A stretch of DNA of 64,000 bases from Fennellomyces sp. T-0311 (taxonomy: Eukaryota; Mucoromycota; Mucoromycetes; Mucorales; Lichtheimiaceae): assembly GCA_025266875.1 (NCBI GenBank), contig JALLLT010000026.1, positions 434,001-498,000 on the forward strand. Direction: 5' to 3'. The position numbers and the translations under genes were made by a program. The notes below the pieces were generated by a model. That model had not been told where the DNA came from. It did not search any database and worked only from the letters and a program-made list of their open reading frames with translations. Positions 43,708 through 58,709 of the stretch are shown piece by piece; positions within the stretch are counted from its first letter, which is position 1, and the number at the start of each line of letters is the position of its first letter.

Positions 43708-43973
43708 TGATATCTATATCGTTTATACGTCGCGACAATGGCGTACCACATTTATGCTCGTCGTTTGATGTGCGGAACATGCTAATCTGATTAGAGGTTT
43801 GTGAATCGATGGCCGCCCGGCTTAACGAAGGTTGTACGTTGTAACGAAATTTCTCTGCTCCCCCTTCCGCTTATGCTATCATTCCCGTTTCAGCATGCAC
43901 CTGACCTTTATGTTTGACCTCTATTCTCACTGCAAAAATTTTTGGTGAATTTTTGTGAATGGTTTTTTTGAAG

Positions 43974-44050
43974 TGGTTAAACATAAGCTTTTTAACTACT
44001 TCAGTTGCTAAAATGGTAGTACAGGTAATTAAAAAGCTTATGTTTAACCA
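43974..44050. repeat. Perfect 22-bp inverted repeat (33-nt loop)
   Basis: 43974-43995 (tggttaaacataagctttttaa, quoted here in two parts: tggttaaacat and aagctttttaa) is the exact reverse complement of 44029-44050. The loop is 43996-44028. A related ttttaaccat follows at 44061-44070. Such a hairpin is typical of a MITE remnant or an LTR-internal fold. No target-site duplication is obvious. Confidence 0.7.
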
Positions 44051-44785
44051 TTGTAACAACTTTTAACCATCAAAATTATTTGTAGCGTCTGCTACTTTGA
44101 GTATCTGCACATTGCTGATAATTTCTTACTTGTTTTGATCTTCTCAAGCTACCGCCTTATTCTATTATATGTTGTATCTGCACCCTCGATTATGGCCTTC
44201 CGCACTCAGACCTTATACTAGTTGTACTTCTAACTTATATCACATTATACTTCTGAGACAGCCCTTTTTCTCTCCACCGTCAACTTTTTCACAGGAACAT
44301 ATAAATATCCTTGTTGTATTGAACGAAATAAAGTAGTTAAATTGACCTCAAGGATCTTGATCATACCTTGTCAAAACCCAAGTTAGGAGCTTGTATCTGT
44401 ACTTGGTTAACTCGCCGTTTCTATTTCTCTTATTTCAACCTACATTGTAGACCCTATTTCACACAGAATTTCTTTTACACAAACAATTTCCTTTTACAGC
44501 GACGTCTAGGAAAGAGAATTGGAGATTGGAAAAGTATATGGTCGTATAAGAAGGTAATAGAAATGCAATATTAGGATTGTGGCAAGTAAATTGCAAGGTA
44601 GTTGTTTCAAACTGCTGTATGCCAAAGCGGCAGATCTCGGAAGCCATTATCGTGGATAGAGTCCTGACTCAAGAGAGGCTGTAACCAGGTTATGTTATAT
44701 TCCATGTGAGTTAGTGTAGAAATCTTAACCTTCTTTAACGTGATTGTAGCCCCAGCAATATTAGCAAGCCTAGTATACTAGTGTG
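44051..44785. other. LTR-like tract between inverted repeat and truncated F-box gene
   Basis: No gene is seen. The tract carries a TATAAATA box near 44300 with an AATAAA signal about 27 nt downstream, the same layout as at 1562 and 47644, and so may be a retroelement LTR that interrupted the F-box paralogue to its right. Confidence 0.35.
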
Positions 44786-45166
44786 CTACATATCAGAGAG
44801 ACTATTTAGCGCCAAATCTACTTTTCGAACACGAATTCCTCGAATAAATTGCCAGTATATAGGTAGGGTATCGAACAATTTGGGGCCGCATTCGTAGTTT
44901 GATGAAGTGTGCCATGCTTTTGGAGAAGATGATATTATCAATCTTAATTTCTTGCAGACTGCAATGTTGCGGATACATTCATAAAATGACAAGTGTGATA
45001 AAATAGCTGTTTGAATCTCATCTGGAAGACGATGATTAAAGAAGTCGATCTGTAAATAGTGATAGCCATCGATATTCATGTATTGCATCTCGTCTGGCTT
45101 GTATCTGCCTGATATTTGGGAGCTCATGGTTGTACTTTGGCGAAGAAAGGCACTAGTTTTGTGCAC
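44786..45166 (-). pseudogene. Truncated F-box paralogue
   Basis: An open frame of 126 codons containing an F-box: LPDEIQTAILSHLSFYECIR, then KAWHTSSNYECG, ending VRKVDLALNSLSDM at a stop. It aligns with the N-terminal 130 or so residues of the gene at 45512-46979 (LPQEIQSSIFSHLSLRERIS, QKTWHTLTDEPHG, VREIVLTGRSNSL) and ends just where the paralogue continues into its leucine-rich repeats. The sequence beyond the stop is unrelated and LTR-like. Either this is a truncated relic, or it is expressed as a short Skp1-binding F-box protein without a substrate domain. Confidence 0.6.
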
Positions 45167-45511
45167 AATGGGCCTTTACATACCCTTCAAAATAAACCTG
45201 CGCAGTGGCAGCAGAAAAAGTCTCCACATAAGCATGGTTACTATGTTGTCAATTTAGTATCGGTTCATAAATCTATATTGTTGGCAGTATCGCAACAATG
45301 TAGCAAAAACTTCACAAAGTAAACACTTTATTTGCTCGCGATCAACCCAATTCTTACCAATGCTGTGCGTAAACACGAGTCGTATCATTGCATTTTACAG
45401 CTGCGCAGTCGCGATAGTATTTATACAAAAATACACACGCGGTCTACGATTTAACTTTGTCATCCACTATAAGTCCAAAAAAATTAATCGGTTTATAAAC
45501 TGTAGTTTATT

Positions 45512-46979
45512 TCATTGCGCTCCATTCTCAATAACAAGTTTGGCATTACTACGCGCTCGAAATGTGTCTAGCATCTTCTGTGTTACCGCATGGCAGTATG
45601 TGAGTTTTAGCATTCGTAAAGAGGTACTTGTACTCAATACATCCAAGAGTATATCATTGATTTCGAGGTATTTTAACTCCACATGCTCCAGTTGCCGACC
45701 ATTATCCAAAAGCAAAGGAACCAAGCTATCGGACACAAGATGGCGTTGCTCTGATAATATCTCTGCGCTGCACATGATATTCTTGAGACGTGGAAATCGG
45801 AACGTTGTCAAATAATTTAACTGGATAGTATCGATATCATGTATGGTAATATCTTCGAGACTCGTATAGCATTCTGGTATAATAGCTTTCAGCTGGAGAA
45901 GGACATTGTCTTTGCTTGAGTTAGGGATGATCTGGAATCTTTTTAATCCTTCTGTTCGTGGAATCTGATCGACGGGATTTTGTCGGAGACTGTGAGGCAC
46001 TTTTTCCCAAGGAGATATATAAACCGGATACCATCCGCTGTCGAGCGACTCTAGTTCCTTGCAGTAAGTGAATAAACTTTGGTAAAGATGCTTCAGCAAG
46101 TTTGCCGATGAAAAAGCGCGTGTGTTAAAACTGATATGCCGAAGCTTTGGTAGTCTTGGAATAATAACGTCTGGGAGAGATGGAAAAGGAGATGCGTTGT
46201 TCAACGATGATTCAATCCATAGGATCATGGTGCATAGAGAGTTATGAGGTTCATTTTTGTTGAATTGCTGATCAGATACTGGCGTGTTATTTCCAGTCCA
46301 CCCGGAATGTCCAGATACGCTTAAGCTGAGATAGTGCAAGTTCGGGAAGTGATTCAAGATGGTGGTGGTTAGCACTTGTATTACACCGCCCTGATGCGGT
46401 AAAGAACATTCAAGGACCAGATGACGCAGACTGTCCCCAGCGACAGTTTCGAACGTACTGAGCCAGGCTTTTGAGTAACATTGGGTCAATAATATCGCTA
46501 CATAACCATTTCCATTAATTCATTCATAATGTATTCGCGTCATGGTGCGATAGCATACCTTTTTCAATGGAGCGACATTTTAGTGATGCAAGAAAGTGCA
46601 TCAACCGGATCATGTTTAGGTTTATCGTGGGTATCCGATCGATTAGAAGCGAGTTGCTTCTTCCAGTGAGAACGATTTCTCGGACATCGGTTTCTTGGAT
46701 ATATTGTTGATATTTAGATATCACTTGATATAGCTCATAGAGTCCATGAGGCTCGTCTGTTAATGTGTGCCATGTTTTCTGAGAGTTAAGTATGGAGACT
46801 CGCCAGTATTTGCTGACGGCAGTGCAGGAGATCCGTTCGCGTAGCGACAAGTGGGAAAAAATTGAGCTTTGGATTTCTTGCGGAAGACGACTGAGGGGAT
46901 CTTGGGGAGGAGAGTTCCTTTTGCTTGTTGAATCATCTTGCCCACGCATATTAAGCATTATACTTTTGACAGACTTCAT
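45512..46979 (-). CDS. F-box/LRR protein
   Basis: Two exons, about 465 residues from the start MKSVKSIMLNMRG (a start at 47066 would add a hydrophobic 29-residue N-terminus and is less likely). The F-box is LSRLPQEIQSSIFSHLSLRE with RISCTAVSKYWRVSI; it should bind Skp1 in an SCF ubiquitin ligase. After the single phase-1 intron come leucine-rich repeats such as LRHLVLECSLPH, FPNLHYLSLSVS, LPKLRHISFNTRAF, LEHVELKYLEI and LRMLKLTYCHAV, which would bind the substrate. The target is unknown. It is the intact member of a local family with copies at 27313, 43444 and 44786. The frame is open throughout. Confidence 0.8.
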
Positions 46980-48845
46980 TGGAAATATTAACAGAAAGTG
47001 TAAAGAAAGAGAAGGAAGCACCAACTGCGCAGAAGTGAAACTCAATATGATTAAAGTACCGATCATGGCGGTGCAGTGTAGTTACCAAAATTGGATACGC
47101 TGTGGTACTACTTAACCTAAATAATCTCAGATCCTCCTGATACTGATCGTTTCTTAGTGAGCGAGAGAAATGCTGCGGCATGCCAAAAATAAAGTCAAGT
47201 ACTAAATGAAGGTTGTTAAGAGCCTCGAATAATGATGCTATACTGTGAATGTCGACGAGGGGTTACGCATGGGAGTTTGACTAACCGTAATTTCGTAAGT
47301 ACATATGCACCTATGCCAACAAGTGCTTGGGTATTGATAGACATGTTGGTAGCCCTGCCAACTTTTCCTCTCCCTTTCTCTCTTGTATTATCATATCATA
47401 TATACTACTATTACCACCCACAATTACCCAATAGAGTAGCTTAGTAACCAGAATTTTCTTTGCTGCAGCACTCTACATCTCAACTACTGCGGCAGCTGCG
47501 CCACCACTAGCCAGCAATTAGCCTGCATTAACAACACCAATCACCTTTACCCCCACTGCTGCGTCAGCTACACCATCATCAATTGGTTACCGTACGCACC
47601 TATCACAGCAGAATAGCTAGTGCTGCGCCATTGTATCGAAAGATATAAATAAGAAGCGCTTTTCATTAAATAAACATTGGTCAATTGATTACGTTTATCG
47701 ATACCCCAACCTAAATACTTTATAGTTATCAGTGTTGCTTAGTTTCCTGCAATTAGGATTACTGTTTATCGATCAAGCAATAAAGACAATTTGCTTTACT
47801 ACCCATTTTCTGTTTTCAATCCTCAATCCTCTTTAGGATCCCTTTATACAAACGTCCGTAACAAACGCTATTGTTGCTGGTGCTCACTCTATTTTGGTGT
47901 ACTCAACTACCGATTTACACAACAACCGACTACTGTACACCTGACTCAAAACGGCGCCAGCAGTATATATAAAATTTGAGCTCGATATCTCGATGTGGTA
48001 ATATTGTGAGAAGCAACTGAAACCGTTGCTGTCTTACGACATAACGAGATTTCGCCTTTCCGAGCCGCTTCGTCTCCGCAAACTCATCTTCAGTATTGCG
48101 CCTGATGATTCGACGCGTTCTATCCTTTGTGTATGTTAGAACACCTTAACTCAGGGCTAAATACCTTTGCTAATTATAATCGATTAAATAATCTTCTAAT
48201 ATCTACACATACCAGTATCAGTGCCATTAAAAGTACCTCCACTAATGTTGATCGATTAGTCAATATTGATCGATTACTAACCGATTGCTTGCTTTCTTAT
48301 TATTATTATTCTTCTATTACGTCCTTGTTTTCCTGTCGTTGAGTGAAATAAACCATTATTTAGATCGATGAAATAGTATACGACTTGGGATGCCATCCTG
48401 TATCATAGTACCGGCTGATGGCAATGAGAAACCTGTGTTTCGCATTAAGATCACTCCATTGCGTTATCAAGCATATTGTTCTGTTGGCATCAGTGGCAGA
48501 GATCCATCACTTTCAACGTTCCAACTGCGTCATATTCTTACTAATTGTTTCCACGCTAAGGCTAGCTCTAGGTTTCTGCAAGATATTCCTAGTAAATGCT
48601 TAATATGCCGTTTATGCTGGATGATACGTCAAATGATAACAAGCTGCCAATGGTCCAAGTGCTTGCGATCTGCAATTGCTGCTGAAATATACGCACCAAA
48701 AAGTGGTGCCACAAAGAGTGCTGCGGCAAGTCTGCTGCGGTTATGCGAATCGCTCTGCAAGAACGAGAAACTCCGCGAAACAACTTTTATTTGAAAGGTC
48801 AAGAGGTTTTGCTGCGACGCCTTTTTCCTTGAACAAAGAAAAACC
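46980..48845. other. Accessory island, right part, and EFL1 upstream region
   Basis: About 1.9 kb without a conserved gene. It contains the F-box gene promoter, an Ala/Thr/Pro-rich open stretch broken by one stop (about 47463-47620), an LTR-like TATA/AATAAA pair (47643-47674) and AT-rich sequence with repeated ttgatcgatta (about 48247-48277). The last 200 bp serve as promoter and leader of EFL1. Confidence 0.5.
47643..47674 (+). mobile_element. LTR-like TATA/polyadenylation module
   Basis: TATAAATAAG is followed by AATAAA about 25 nt downstream. The same compact layout occurs at 1562-1591 and 44300-44331. In retrotransposon LTRs the R region between TATA and the poly(A) signal is often this short. 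It suggests an LTR here, but no ends are defined. Confidence 0.35.
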
Positions 48846-51800
48846 ATGCCAGCCATAACACCCACACAACTGCAACAACTACAACAGAATCTCAAGAATA
48901 TCCGAAACATTTGTATATTGGCACACGTTGATCATGGCAAGACTACGTTGTCCGATTCGTTATTAGCAACCAACGGCATTATCTCGTCGAAAATGGCGGG
49001 TAAAGTACGTTACCTGGATTCTCGCGAAGACGAGCAAGAGCGCGGCATTACCATGGAATCGAGCGCAATCAGTTTGTACTTCAAACTTGTACGAGCGGCC
49101 AATGGCGACGCGGATCCAGTAACGAGCGAGTACTTGATCAACTTGATCGATTCGCCTGGTCACGTCGACTTTTCGTCCGAAGTATCCACAGCGTCGCGTC
49201 TGTGCGACGGCGCGCTTGTTCTTGTCGATGTAGTCGAAGGTGTGTGCACGCAGACCATCTCAGTGCTGCGTCAAGCATGGATCGATAAAGTCAAGCCCAT
49301 CCTTGTACTAAACAAGATGGATCGTTTGATCGTCGAACTCAAACTGACACCTGGAGAGGCGTATCTTCATCTCAATCGTATCCTGGAACAAGTCAATGCA
49401 ATCATGGCCACTTTCTTTACTGGTGACTTGATGGAGGATGAGGCGCGCAAGGTTGAGGCCGAGAAATTGAACAAAGATTGGGTTGGCGAGGAACGCGATG
49501 ACTCGGATATCTATTTCGATCCAAGCAAGGGCAATGTCATTTTCTCGAGTGCTGTAGATGGCTGGGCTTTCCGGTAAGTTACTGGGGAATCTGCAATGAG
49601 TGGCTTGTTTTACTCATCCTTATATCAATATAGCATCCAGCAATTCGCCAGCATCTATTTTAAAAAGTTGGGATTCAAGGAATCTGTGCTTCAACAATGT
49701 CTATGGGGCGACTATTACTTTGACTCGAAAGCTAAGCGTGTCCTTCAGCATAAACATCTCAAGGGCCGGAATCTGAAACCAATGTTTGTGCAATTCGTGC
49801 TGGAAAACATCTGGGCGGTGTATGACAGCGTCGTCGTCCAACAGTAAGTCTAAAAGTGACGATTCATTGCTAGGCTGTTAACGGGTTGCCATAGAAACCG
49901 GGAACGGACCGAGAAAATTGTTGCTTCACTCAACATCAAAGTGCTTCCCCGCGATCTACGCTCGCGTGACACACAAACCTTGCTGGCGGCCATTTTCTCA
50001 CAGTGGCTACCGCTGTCAACATGTGTTTTACTGGCCATCATTGGACAATTGCCGCCACCCGTCGACGCACAGCGTATCCGCATTCCCAAAATGTTATACC
50101 CGGATATCCAACAGAACGACAACGAGCCTCTCAAACCTACCAACAAAGTCGAAAAGGCATTGTATGCGTGCGACGCATCTGACGATGCACCCCTGGTAGC
50201 CTATGTCAGCAAGATGTTTGCCGTACCTGCGGACTTGCTGCCCGAAAACCGACGAAAGCAAATGACGGCCGAGGAAATGAGAGAGCGTGGAAAACGTCAG
50301 CGTGCTCTGAGAGCTGCATTGGAAGCCAGTAATCAAGATAACGGCATACCACTAGATCCTGACATGTTGGCCGAATTACAAGCAGAGGAAGCGCGAGAAA
50401 AGGAAGAGGAAGAGGAAAAGAAGAAGCGCGTGGCTGGTGAGCGGATCATTGGTTTTGCGCGCTTGTATTCAGGCACCATCCGTGTGGGTCAAAAGCTCTA
50501 TGTGCTCGGCCCAAAGTATGATCCACGTCATCCAGATCAACATTGCAGCGAGATCACGGTCGAAAGCCTGTATCTGATCATGGGTCGAGAACTGGAATCG
50601 CTGCCTCAAGTAGCGGCGGGCAATGTGTTTGGTATCGGAGGATTGGAAGGTCATATTCTCAAGAACGGCACTCTCGTCAGTTCCAAGGACGATGTGGTTA
50701 ACATGGCCGGTGTTCGTATGGAAGCGGCGCCCATTGTGCGTGTGGCGTTAGAGCCTGCCGATGCAGGTGATATGGACAAGCTCGTGGAGGGATTGCGATT
50801 GTTGAACCAGGCAGATCCATGTGTGGAAGTGCTCCTGCAAGAAACCGGTGAACATGTTATCCTGACTGCTGGTGAACTTCATCTTGAGCGATGCTTGCGG
50901 GATCTCAAGGAACGGTTTGCGAAGATTGATATCCATGTGTCAGCGCCAATTGTACCATTCCGAGAAAGCATTGTTAGCTCAGGTAACACACTACTTCTTC
51001 TTAAGAGACATACTTCTGCGGTAACTAACGTGATGGATTTATAGATCTATCTGCTTCCAAGGAAACAGAAAATGGTCCGGTACAGCGCGGTCTTCAAGAA
51101 ATCCAATCATCGTCCAAGAATGTTACACTCAAGGTACACACCGTACCGCTACCGAACGACATCACCGAGTTCCTGAGCCAGCACACATCGACCATCAAGT
51201 CAATTGTGGAACAAAAGGCGGTGAAGAAGACAAGTGACGAAGAGGATATGCTGGAGCAAGTGCCGCTGGATTCAGGAGAAAAGGTGCTTTCAGCGGACGA
51301 ATTCCAATCCACATTGCGGGCAAAGTTTGCTGAAGCACAAAAGCGAGGTGGTCCACTAGCATCACTATGGGAAAACATTGTTGATCAGTAAGTTTGTGGC
51401 TGGTTTATATGCGTGAGTTGGGTGCTGAGCGGAACGCTAGGATCTGGTCATTTGGCCCTCGACGCATTGGACCCAATATCCTGGTGAACCGCATTCCAGG
51501 GTATATCCGAAAGCCCTTCTTCCAGATTGAAAAGCCCGAAAAGAGCGACGGTGTACGAGAAGATCATGCGGACGAAGTGCTGGAGGTGCAGCAGCAGAAG
51601 GACAGTGAGGATGCTTTGGGTATTCTGGATGTCGATTTTCCTGTCCACACTGGGTTCCAGTTGTCAACTTTGGCGGGACCACTGTGCGCTGAGCCAGTCC
51701 AAGGTGTATGTTACATCGTTTACGGTGTAGATATTCATCAGGAAGAGTCAGATGCTGCCGATGGTAAGCCTCCCGAGTACCGTGATGTGTGTCTTTGTTT

Positions 51801-52448
51801 TTTTTCTTAACTAAAATGTCATCTATAGTGCGGTCTCGATTGGCATTGATCCAGGGCAAGGTGATTTCAGCCATGAAAGAGGCGTGCAAGCAAGGCTTCC
51901 TGGACTGGTCCCCACGGTTATTCTTGGCCATGTATCAGTGTGATATCCAAGCATCCGGTAGGCTTCCAGCTTGTTTTTGAAGACGTTCTTGTTGGTTACT
52001 AACTTGTAACGAATGCATAGCCGAGGTACTGGGAAGAGTGTATGGAGTGATCTCCAAACGCAAGGGCAAGATTGTATCCGAAGATCTCAAGGACGGTACG
52101 CCGTTCTGGCAGATCCATGCGTTGCTGCCGGTGATTGAGAGTTTCGGGTTCTCTGACGAAATCCGTAAGAGAACGTCAGGAGCAGCAAGCCCTCAACTGG
52201 TGTTCAGTGGTTTTGAGATGTTGGACGAAGATCCGTTCTGGGTGCCCACGACCGAGGAGGAGCTAGAAGATTTGGGCGAAAAGGCAGACAAGGAGAATCT
52301 GGCCAAGAAGTACATGGACACGGTCCGCAAGCGAAAGGTAACGAGGGTTGCACGGGAAGCAAACACACGCTGACATTACACACAGGGCATGTTTGTGGAG
52401 AAGAAGCTGGTCGAGCATGCAGAAAAGCAGCGTACACTGAAAAAGTAG
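48846..52448 (+). CDS. EFL1/Ria1 60S-maturation GTPase
   Basis: About 1,080 residues in several exons, EF-2-like throughout. The GTPase domain has [14 protein letters not shown] (G1), [10 protein letters not shown] (G2), [14 protein letters not shown] (G3) and LNKMDRL (G4). The lysine/glutamate-rich insert ([20 protein letters not shown]) before domain II is typical of EFL1 rather than EF-2. Later regions include [40 protein letters not shown] and [20 protein letters not shown]. The end is [15 protein letters not shown]1 works with SBDS/Sdo1 in the cytoplasm to evict eIF6 from nascent 60S subunits. The EF-2 diphthamide region is not conserved, as expected. It converges with GFA1, with 72 bp between the stops. 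Confidence 0.95.
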
Positions 52449-52520
52449 AATATATACACCATGCACGCACATCCAAATAGAAAGCGCAATCACATTTTTT
52501 TTTATTATATACACATGTTT

Positions 52521-55024
<2,504 letters not shown>

Positions 55025-55624
55025 GTTGAAATGTCAAGAGAGAGAAAAAAACGAAGAAACCGGGTTGGTTCCGCATTTTCGTCGCTTTGACTTACGAGGC
55101 GGGGTTTCTGCGTTTGTTTGGTTTGACATGCACGCCATCGTCGTAGCAAAATAAAACATAAACATGGTTTGAGTTTTGCCCACGCCATACCTTGTCCACA
55201 TAACACGCCCGGCCCACTGCATGGATCTGTGGAGGCGAGAGACAGGCGTACATTGCTTGTGTAACGTCGTGGATGGAAGAAAGAGCGAAATGAAAGGAGT
55301 TGCCTAAAGCGTCATGACATTGGGGCGGCTCTTGGATGGTTCCTGGAGGAGGGATCAGAGAATGCGTATATAAAAAGACCAGCCATGTAGTACACAACGG
55401 ATGGCTGGTTACCATGTACGTTGGTAAGGTCTGTAGTCATGGAATATCCCATGGAAACAGGTGCGCAAAGAACATCCCACCCTTCGAGCGACTATTATGT
55501 GGGATCAGCACGTGAGGATTCGCATTTTAGACTTTCTTTTTTTGAGGAGCGAGTAGGAAAACGCGCCCTGGATTTTATTTTATTTTTCTTAGTGTCAAAA
55601 GCAGCAGCACTCTTTACCTAAAAG
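55025..55624. promoter_or_regulatory. Divergent promoter, GFA1 / IML2-like
   Basis: 600 bp between two divergent starts. A TATATAAAAAG string lies at about 55366-55376. The 3' end on the plus strand, just before 55625, is rich in T. It is the longest shared promoter in the housekeeping blocks, which fits a regulated GFA1. No specific operator is recognised. Confidence 0.5.
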
Positions 55625-58529
55625 ATGAATGGAACATCCTTGGAAGACCAAGTGGCCAAACTTCAGGTGTCAGAGTCTGTCGCCGAACCAACACGCCAGG
55701 CCATGGCTGATGATATTTCGACGGGCAGCGAAAGCAGTGATGAGCATAATGACGACAACGTACCTCGTCAGGAACTGGAAATGGTCATTAGCGCTCTGCA
55801 AACAACCGTGTCCAAGGCTACCCCGCCCGCTGCTCCATCCAACGATGAACACCACAACCATTCAGCTGATGAACTGCACAGTGGTGACGACTTTCACGAA
55901 AGCAGCAGTTCGACGAGCAGTGAATACGACTATAGCCAACAGCAGCAACAGGCTACTGCCCTGAAAGGCGACGAGATTGTCCCCCCAACGCCCGGATCAC
56001 CTCCTCCTAACTTTGAACCTCCAACGCGCCCCAGTGCCGATGACGATATGCCCGACGTCGAGTCGTTCAGCGCAAACCTGATCGCTCTGCATGATATCAA
56101 TCTCAAGGAAATCACCGCCAATAACTTAAGTCCAAGGGAGCAGGAAAAGAAAGGTTAATGCCGAAAAAAAAGTCTTTACGAAGGGGGAGCGGCCGAGCTG
56201 ACTTTATCACTAGATGAACCTGTTTTAAGGGCTATGCGGCATTTATTCAATAATCGGTTCATGAAAGCCAAACGGTTGTTTGAACGGGAAGCGAAGACGT
56301 GAGTATCGAATCCATGCCATCCGAGGGAAGACGAAACTTATGCGTCAATGTAGCGATCCATTGAGTGCGCTGGGATTGGGTTCGATGGCGTTCCTAAAAG
56401 GTAACGAGAGAAATATAGTTTTGGTATTACTTTTTAATTAACCGATCCATCTGCTTAGCTGTGATGGTAAACAAAAAAAAGGAGGGAGGGAAACGATTCA
56501 GTGCAGAGTATTTAACAGCAGTATACGTAGACGGCCGACGATGAAGCGACTGACAGGGCAATCGAGGTGTTGATGGTGACATATAGTCTGGCGAACGCAC
56601 AGATCGATGCTGCAACAAAAAAGAACGTGGGCGATTCGGTGGTCCAGTACTTTGCTTCGTACTACAACTACATCAAGTACTCTCGAGGCAATAGCGCTTT
56701 ACCTGCAAGTCCAAAGCCAGCGACGCGCGATGCCATTAAAAAGAACAAGATCACGTTCGTGCCCAACGGAATCCTACGTGCCCATGTTGCCAAGGCCGAA
56801 TGCTGCTTACAAATTGCCATCCTCCAGCTGCTGCAGGAGAGCGTGGTCGGATATATCAAGTGTGGTCTCAATTTACGGCGAGCCTACACCAGCTACAGTC
56901 TTGTATGGCAAGAGTACAAGCGTATGGGACAGACCTACAATGATTTCGTAGATCAGGATACAGTTTCTGGCATTCAGTTCGGGTAAGTAAAAGAAGAAAA
57001 AGGTGAACAACCGAGGATTCTAATGCTTATATATGATTATAACAAATAGTATCGGCACTGTGCATCTCGTCTTGTCTTCATTACCTCAGAAAGTATTACG
57101 CGTGGTGTCGGCATTTGGATGGAAGGCAGATAAGCATTTGGGTTTTGCATTGCTAAAGCTGTGCTTGGAAGGAAGACGCATCCGTTCTCCAACTGCATCA
57201 CTCATGTACGTCCACTTTTCCTTTGAATACCTAAGCACCGTAGAAACTGACAACATTTGCTACCAAGGTTACTCGCCTACTATACCGTCCTAACTTCCCT
57301 TTGCCCACAAATTCTCACAACCGAATATACACAACCTGCCATTGAGGTACGCTGATAGATGGATTAGGTGTGTCTTTTTATTAACACGCATTTTTTTTTT
57401 TAAAAAAAAAAAGACTTTGTTGGATGCACAACGTACATACCCAAATTCAGCCTTTTTCCTCTATTTTGCTGGACGTACTTCGCGACTGGCACGCAATTTG
57501 TCTTTATCGACGCAGTCGTTCATGTATGCTATTGAAATCAGCAAGAATGAGTGGGCCGAAGTCGAGGTGCTTCATCTATGCAGCTACGAGATCGGCTTCA
57601 ACTATATGATGCAGCACAACTGGGAGGGTGCTTCCAAGATATTCGAGACACTTTACAAGGAACGATACTGGTCACCTGCAATTTTCCGATATCTGCACGG
57701 TGCGTGTCTGGACATGATGGGTCAACGTACCGAGGCCATCTTGGCATTTGCCGAAGTACCGGAGCTCGTCACAAGCAAGTCTGCTTCTTCCAGCAGCACG
57801 GCTGCCATGATGGAACGGTACGTTTTGCGCAAAGTGAACGCATACCAAGCAACCGGCTACCAAGACATGGACATGAACCTATGCGCATTGGAGTACCTAT
57901 GCATCTTCAACGCATTTGACTTTATGGACCAAACCTTACTGGAACGCAGTTTGGCATTGGCGGACGCGGCATTGAACCGTATTTTGGAAGCTGAACGGAT
58001 GGAGTACGGTATCAGAACAAGGGAGCTATTGCCGGAAACGCCGCCCCCGCAGTACTATGACCAGCGCGGTACATTATTATTAATCAAGGCGTCCCTGCAG
58101 AACGCCATGGGTCGGTATCGGGATGCAATTATCCATCTCAATTGGATTATTGATCACAAGGACAAGCTCACCAATGACAAGTGGGTTGCGCCTTTTGCAT
58201 TTTGGGAAGCTGGCGTTACATCTTGGGGTCTGGATCACAAGACGCGCGCACGCTCTTTTTGGGAAACGGCATCCAAATACACCAAGTTTGATTTCGAGTA
58301 TCGATTAGCGATGGTAAATTTTAAAAAAGATAGGCGGAGAAAATGCTTATCATTCTCGTTTTAGACAATCAACCTGGCAATGACGAGAGCGGACGAACTC
58401 GGTGTACCAAAACCTGAGCAGCGAAAGAAGAGCAAGGCAAAGGCCGACCCTCCGCCCTCATCATCGGGAACGCCATCTCCGACCGTAGAAGAAAAACCTG
58501 AAGAAAGTTTGAGATCAAGTACCGATTAA
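55625..58529 (+). CDS. IML2/TTC39-like TPR protein
   Basis: About 760 residues. The N-terminal 180 are disordered, acidic and Ser/Pro-rich. The conserved part begins LDEPVLRALRHLFNNRFMKA and includes KITFVPNGILRAHVAKAECC, FGIGTVHLVLSSLPQKVLRV and LEGRRIRSPTASLM. It then has AFFLYFAGRTSRLARNLSLS, MQHNWEGASKIFETLYKERY and ATGYQDMDMNLCALEYLCIF with TPR-like helices. This fits the IML2/TTC39 family; yeast Iml2 is linked to lipid-droplet and mitochondrial inclusion clearance. The tail is Lys/Ser/Pro-rich. Intron 1 is only 30 or 36 nt (from 56154), depending on the acceptor. It converges with the amino-acid transporter (stops about 180 bp apart). Confidence 0.85.
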
Positions 58530-58709
58530 GTTGTTATTTTTTGCGGATCAACCAAGATTTTATTACTTGTAATCAATTAGGATATATAAAGCCAATTTTG
58601 GAGAAAGATGATTATCAATACAGAGTAACAGAAGGAATAAAATATGTACACAGACTGTCGATCTACGAACAGTCTCCAAGTAAAATTATGTGGGAGAAAA
58701 TTTTTTCTC

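Noticed and set aside
47940..47970. GGCGCCAGCAG as a retroelement primer-binding site
   Set aside because: It resembles a tRNA-Lys-type site only over a few bases, and no LTR end abuts it.
48390..48794. 134-codon frame upstream of EFL1
   Set aside because: Composition is irregular and Cys/Leu-rich, it has no domain, and it overlaps the probable EFL1 promoter and leader.
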